A program made the translations under genes and the position numbers. Shown here one piece after another: positions 32,392 to 35,111 of a stretch of DNA of 35,111 nucleotides; position 1 is the stretch's first letter, and the number at the start of each line of letters is the position of its first letter. The DNA comes from CAYZBM01 sp964476705. Lineage in GTDB: Bacteria; Pseudomonadota; Alphaproteobacteria; Rickettsiales; UBA6187. The stretch spans positions 1 to 35,111 of the forward strand of contig CAYZBM010000009.1 of NCBI GenBank assembly GCA_964476705.1, written 5' to 3'. The notes beneath the pieces were generated by a model that worked only from the letters and a program-made list of their open reading frames with translations, had not been told where the DNA came from and ran no database searches.

Positions 32392-34521
32392 ATGAGAAAA
32401 ATTCTTAGATTTATCTTAAATATTTTTTATCGAGTTGAAGTTCTTGGTTTGGAAAATTACACTAAAGCTGGAAAGAGGGTTTTATTAGTAGCTAATCATA
32501 CTTCCTTTTTAGATGCTTTATTACTTGCAGTTTATTTGCCAGATAATTTAGGTTTTGCGATAAATAGTCATATTGCTAATTTAAGTATCTTTAAGCCTTT
32601 TTTGAGATTAGTGAAAACTTTTCCAATGGATCCTACCAATCCCTATGCATTAAAAAATCTTATTGAAATATTAAAAAAAGATGAGAAATGTGTTATATTC
32701 CCTGAAGGGAGAATAACCGTTACCGGCTCTTTGATGAAAATATATGAAGGGCCAGGTATGATAGCAGATAAGTCAGATGCTAATATTTTACCGGTTAAAA
32801 TTGAAGGAGCAATTTATACACCATTTTCTAAGATGAAAGGAAAAGTAAAAACCAAATTTTTTCCTAAAATAAGAATTGTTATATTATCGCCAGTAAAAAT
32901 TAAAATTCCAGCAGAAATTAAAGCTAGACAAAGAAGAAAACAATCTGGAGAAGAGCTCCATAAAATAATGCAAAATTTAATGTTTAAATCAGTAAATTTA
33001 GAGCAAACTATATTTGAAGGACTTCTTGAAGCTGTAAAAATTAATGGCTACTTGCATATAATAGCTGAAGATATAAAAAGAAGACCACTTAATTATCGTG
33101 AATTATTGCTTGGCAGTTTTATGCTGGGTGCTAAATTTAAGAAATTTTCTAAAATAGATGAGAATATTGGTATAATGTTACCTAATTCTCTGGCTAATTT
33201 AATAAGTTTTTTTGGTCTACAATCTATAGCTAGAACTCCAGCAATGCTTAATTATTCTAGTGGATTTAAGAATGTTATTACCGCTTGTAATACCGCTGAG
33301 ATAAAAAATGTTATAAGCTCTAGAATATTCATTGAAAAAGCTAAATTGGCTAATTTAGTTTTAGAATTAGAAAAAGCTGAAATTAAAATTATTTATCTTG
33401 AAGATATAAATTCTAAGACTACTAACTTAGATAAGCTATTTTCTTTGTTTAAAACCTTCTTTCCTAAAAGATATTCGATACAATCAGATCCAGATCAAAA
33501 GGCGGTAATATTATTTACTTCTGGTTCAGAAGGTGTGCCTAAAGGGGTGGTTTTAAGTCATAAGAATATTAATGCTAATAGATGGCAAATTTCTTCGATT
33601 ATTGATTTTAACCCTACGGATAAAATTCTTAATGCCCTACCGATGTTTCATTCTTTTGGTTTTACTATTGCAACTATTCTACCTACATTGGCTGGTATTA
33701 AGGTATTTTTCTATCCATCGCCATTACATTATAGAATAGTTCCTGAAATGATTTACGATACTAATGCGACTATAATCTTTGGAACAGATACTTTTCTTTC
33801 TGGTTATGCTAAATTTGCAAATGCATATGATTTCTATTCGGTGAGATATGCATTCGCTGGAGCTGAAAAATTAAAAGAAGAAACTAGAAAAATATATTCT
33901 GAAAAATATGGAGTTAGGATTTTTGAAGGTTATGGTTCAACTGAAACATCTCCAGTACTTGCTATGAATACCCCCATGCATAACAAAGCTGGTACGGTGG
34001 GGCAGTTATTGCCTGGAATTGAATATAGGCTAGAACAAATAGCCGGTATTGATGAGGGCGGAAAAATAATTGTTAAAGGACCAAATGTTATGCTTGGTTA
34101 TTATTTAAATAATAATCCAGGAAAACTTATTCCTCCTGCGGCAAATGAATATGATACTGGCGATATTGTTAGTATAGATGCTGAAGGTTATATAACAATA
34201 AAAGGCAGAGCTAAGCGTTTTGCAAAAGTCGCAGGTGAGATGATATCTTTAACCGCAGTTGAAGGCTATTTAGCTAGTTTATGGCCAAATTATAATCATG
34301 CTGTTATTGCTATTCCTGATGAAAAAAAAGGCGAGCAATTGGTTTTATTTACAACAAAAGCTGATTTTGAACGTAGCGAGATATTAAATTATATAAAAAA
34401 TAATGGAATTTCAGAGCTTTCAATTCCTAGAAAAATCAATTATATTAATAAAATACCTGTGCTTGGGACTGGCAAGGCTGACTATGTTGAATTAAAATCA
34501 ATATTAAGTTCTTGCTCGTGA
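32392..34521 (+). CDS. aas: Bifunctional acyl-ACP synthetase/2-acylglycerophosphoethanolamine acyltransferase (Aas)
   Basis: 709 aa, matching Aas. The N-terminal PlsC acyltransferase domain (about 1-180) has the HX4D motif NHTSFLD (His36, Asp41) and IFPEGRIT. The C-terminal acyl-adenylate domain (about 215-709) has the AMP-binding P-loop ILFTSGSEGVPKGVVLSH (about 373-390), MFHSFGFTI, FEGYGSTETSP, YDTGDIVSID and the GRAKRFAKVAGEMIS hinge. Aas re-acylates lyso-PE delivered by LplT, at the inner membrane. Directly downstream of lplT. Confidence 0.95.
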   Translation: MRKILRFILNIFYRVEVLGLENYTKAGKRVLLVANHTSFLDALLLAVYLPDNLGFAINSHIANLSIFKPFLRLVKTFPMDPTNPYALKNLIEILKKDEKCVIFPEGRITVTGSLMKIYEGPGMIADKSDANILPVKIEGAIYTPFSKMKGKVKTKFFPKIRIVILSPVKIKIPAEIKARQRRKQSGEELHKIMQNLMFKSVNLEQTIFEGLLEAVKINGYLHIIAEDIKRRPLNYRELLLGSFMLGAKFKKFSKIDENIGIMLPNSLANLISFFGLQSIARTPAMLNYSSGFKNVITACNTAEIKNVISSRIFIEKAKLANLVLELEKAEIKIIYLEDINSKTTNLDKLFSLFKTFFPKRYSIQSDPDQKAVILFTSGSEGVPKGVVLSHKNINANRWQISSIIDFNPTDKILNALPMFHSFGFTIATILPTLAGIKVFFYPSPLHYRIVPEMIYDTNATIIFGTDTFLSGYAKFANAYDFYSVRYAFAGAEKLKEETRKIYSEKYGVRIFEGYGSTETSPVLAMNTPMHNKAGTVGQLLPGIEYRLEQIAGIDEGGKIIVKGPNVMLGYYLNNNPGKLIPPAANEYDTGDIVSIDAEGYITIKGRAKRFAKVAGEMISLTAVEGYLASLWPNYNHAVIAIPDEKKGEQLVLFTTKADFERSEILNYIKNNGISELSIPRKINYINKIPVLGTGKADYVELKSILSSCS

Positions 34522-34543
34522 AAAAACATCTTAGGATAGTTTT

Positions 34544-34603
34544 ATGAATAATATAAAAGAATCTTTTTTATCTCTTGCACAAAAAACTAATCGTTCCAAA
34601 TAA
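34544..34603 (+). CDS. Possible 19-codon peptide or truncated gene start
   Basis: ATG at 34544, preceded by AGGATAG, opens a 19-residue frame (MNNIKESFLSLAQKTNRSK) that stops 17 nt inside the 3' end of the opposing OsmC gene. It may be the 5' remnant of a lost gene of the lplT-aas operon or a chance frame. I do not recognise it. Confidence 0.2.
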   Translation: MNNIKESFLSLAQKTNRSK

Positions 34604-34997
34604 ACTCAACTGGTATTTGTATATCAGGATGTAGGCTTTGATGTACCGGACAAGATAAGGCCGCTTCGATTAATTTTTGCTTCTGCTCATTATTTGGATT
34701 TAGAGACACGCTGATAACTACAGTTAACTTTGCTATTCGTCTTACTGGCTTTGCTATCATTTCTTTTTGTACGCTGACTTTACTGCCCTCTAAATTTAAT
34801 TTTAAATTATTGGCCGCGATTCCCATTATAGTTAACATACAACTACCTAAAGCTGCGGCAACTAAATCGGTTGGTGAAAAACTTTCACCCCTACCATGAT
34901 TATCCTTAGGAGCGTCTGTATAGATTACAGTATTTGATGGCCCATGTTCAGCTTTACAGCGTAACTCACCTTGATAAATTATGTTTATATTAACCAT
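34587..34997 (-). CDS. OsmC/Ohr family protein (YhfA-like)
   Basis: 136 aa. The two redox cysteines appear in LGSCMLTIMGIAANNL (about residue 53) and LSCPVHQSLHPDI (about residue 115), and the conserved GESFSPTDLVAAALGSC segment identifies the OsmC superfamily. The N-terminal strands and short length fit the YhfA/OsmC-like branch rather than Ohr proper. Its role is probably reduction of organic hydroperoxides or related thiols in the cytosol. It is convergent with aas. Confidence 0.92.
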   Translation of the reverse strand: MVNINIIYQGELRCKAEHGPSNTVIYTDAPKDNHGRGESFSPTDLVAAALGSCMLTIMGIAANNLKLNLEGSKVSVQKEMIAKPVRRIAKLTVVISVSLNPNNEQKQKLIEAALSCPVHQSLHPDIQIPVEFIWND

Positions 34998-35021
34998 ATA
35001 TTCTTTATAATTTTATAATTG

Positions 35022-35035
35022 TTTAATCTACTATA
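35022..35035 (-). repeat. Palindromic-element core, half-copy
   Basis: TTTAATCTACTATA, the reverse complement of the family core, lies 25 nt upstream of the OsmC start. A further palindrome, TAATTAT-ATA-ATAATTA (35038-35054), follows before the intron-like end. Confidence 0.45.
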
Positions 35036-35061
35036 AGTAATTATATAATAATTATTAAAAA

Positions 35062-35111
35062 GTGCGCTAGGCATGGATGTTAAGTAGGTGGTGAAAGTCC
35101 ACTATGGGCCC
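35062..35111 (+). mobile_element. 5' end of a bacterial group II intron (truncated by the window)
   Basis: The sequence from 35062 begins GTGCG, the conserved group II 5' splice-site pentanucleotide, then GCATGG and GGTGGTGAAAGTCCAC, which closely match the domain I start of bacterial group II introns. GTGG and CCAC within it can form the expected stem. The reverse transcriptase ORF would lie beyond the window. No interrupted host gene is seen upstream; the 5' flank is AT-rich intergenic DNA. Confidence 0.7.

Noticed and set aside
1..35111. tRNA, rRNA or tmRNA genes
   Set aside because: I scanned the intergenic regions by eye and saw no cloverleaf, GTTCRANNC arm or rRNA signature.

Overview
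The window is AT-rich and densely coded. It looks like the chromosome of an obligately intracellular alphaproteobacterium of the order Rickettsiales, probably near Rickettsiaceae. The reasons are the low GC content, the alphaproteobacterial gene set (system I cytochrome c maturation, split glyQ/glyS, pyruvate phosphate dikinase, ubiE-ubiB, LplT plus Aas), two ankyrin-repeat proteins, degenerate two-component genes and many short palindromic intergenic repeats. The assignment rests on gene content and style, not on a database search.

Layout. Positions 1-344 are non-coding with a palindromic repeat and a second folded stretch. A minus-strand block (345-4817) holds a membrane-anchored double-FKBP protein, ychF, pth, rplY and prs. 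A plus-strand block (5008-9885) holds ccmB, a SohB/SppA-type protease, glyQ, panD and glyS. The glyS-ppdK gap (9886-10267) carries a terminator and two head-to-head hairpin-plus-terminator units with conserved loops and covarying stems. ppdK and a tiny entericidin-like lipoprotein follow. An accessory patch (13200-17270) has a palindromic repeat, a 54-nt-period tandem palindrome array, two convergent AAA ATPase/nuclease-fold genes and an ankyrin protein whose N-terminus resembles a mitochondrial presequence.

A minus-strand operon ccmD-ccmE-ccmF-ccmG-ccmH (17291-20612) builds c-type cytochromes; the 46-aa ccmD is easily missed. An envelope/stress patch follows: a secreted YfdX protein, a sensor-less KdpD-like kinase, a DUF1328 membrane protein, a glycine-zipper lipoprotein and a KdpE-like regulator. 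Then come a quinone oxidoreductase, a large ankyrin protein, mutM (minus), and a tightly packed plus-strand run ubiE-ubiB-xthA-lplT-aas, then an OsmC protein (minus). The window ends inside what looks like the 5' end of a group II intron.

How the genes fit together: ubiE and ubiB (ubiquinone), ccmB and ccmDEFGH (cytochrome c), PPDK (pyruvate/PEP) and LplT-Aas (lysophospholipid re-acylation) fit a respiring, host-dependent cell. The ankyrin proteins are candidate host-directed effectors. The most unusual signals are non-coding: the twin structured units at 9944-10094, the palindrome array at 13417-13563, and a dispersed palindromic element with the core TATAGTAGATYAAG at seven or more places, including inside the 3' end of ccmF.
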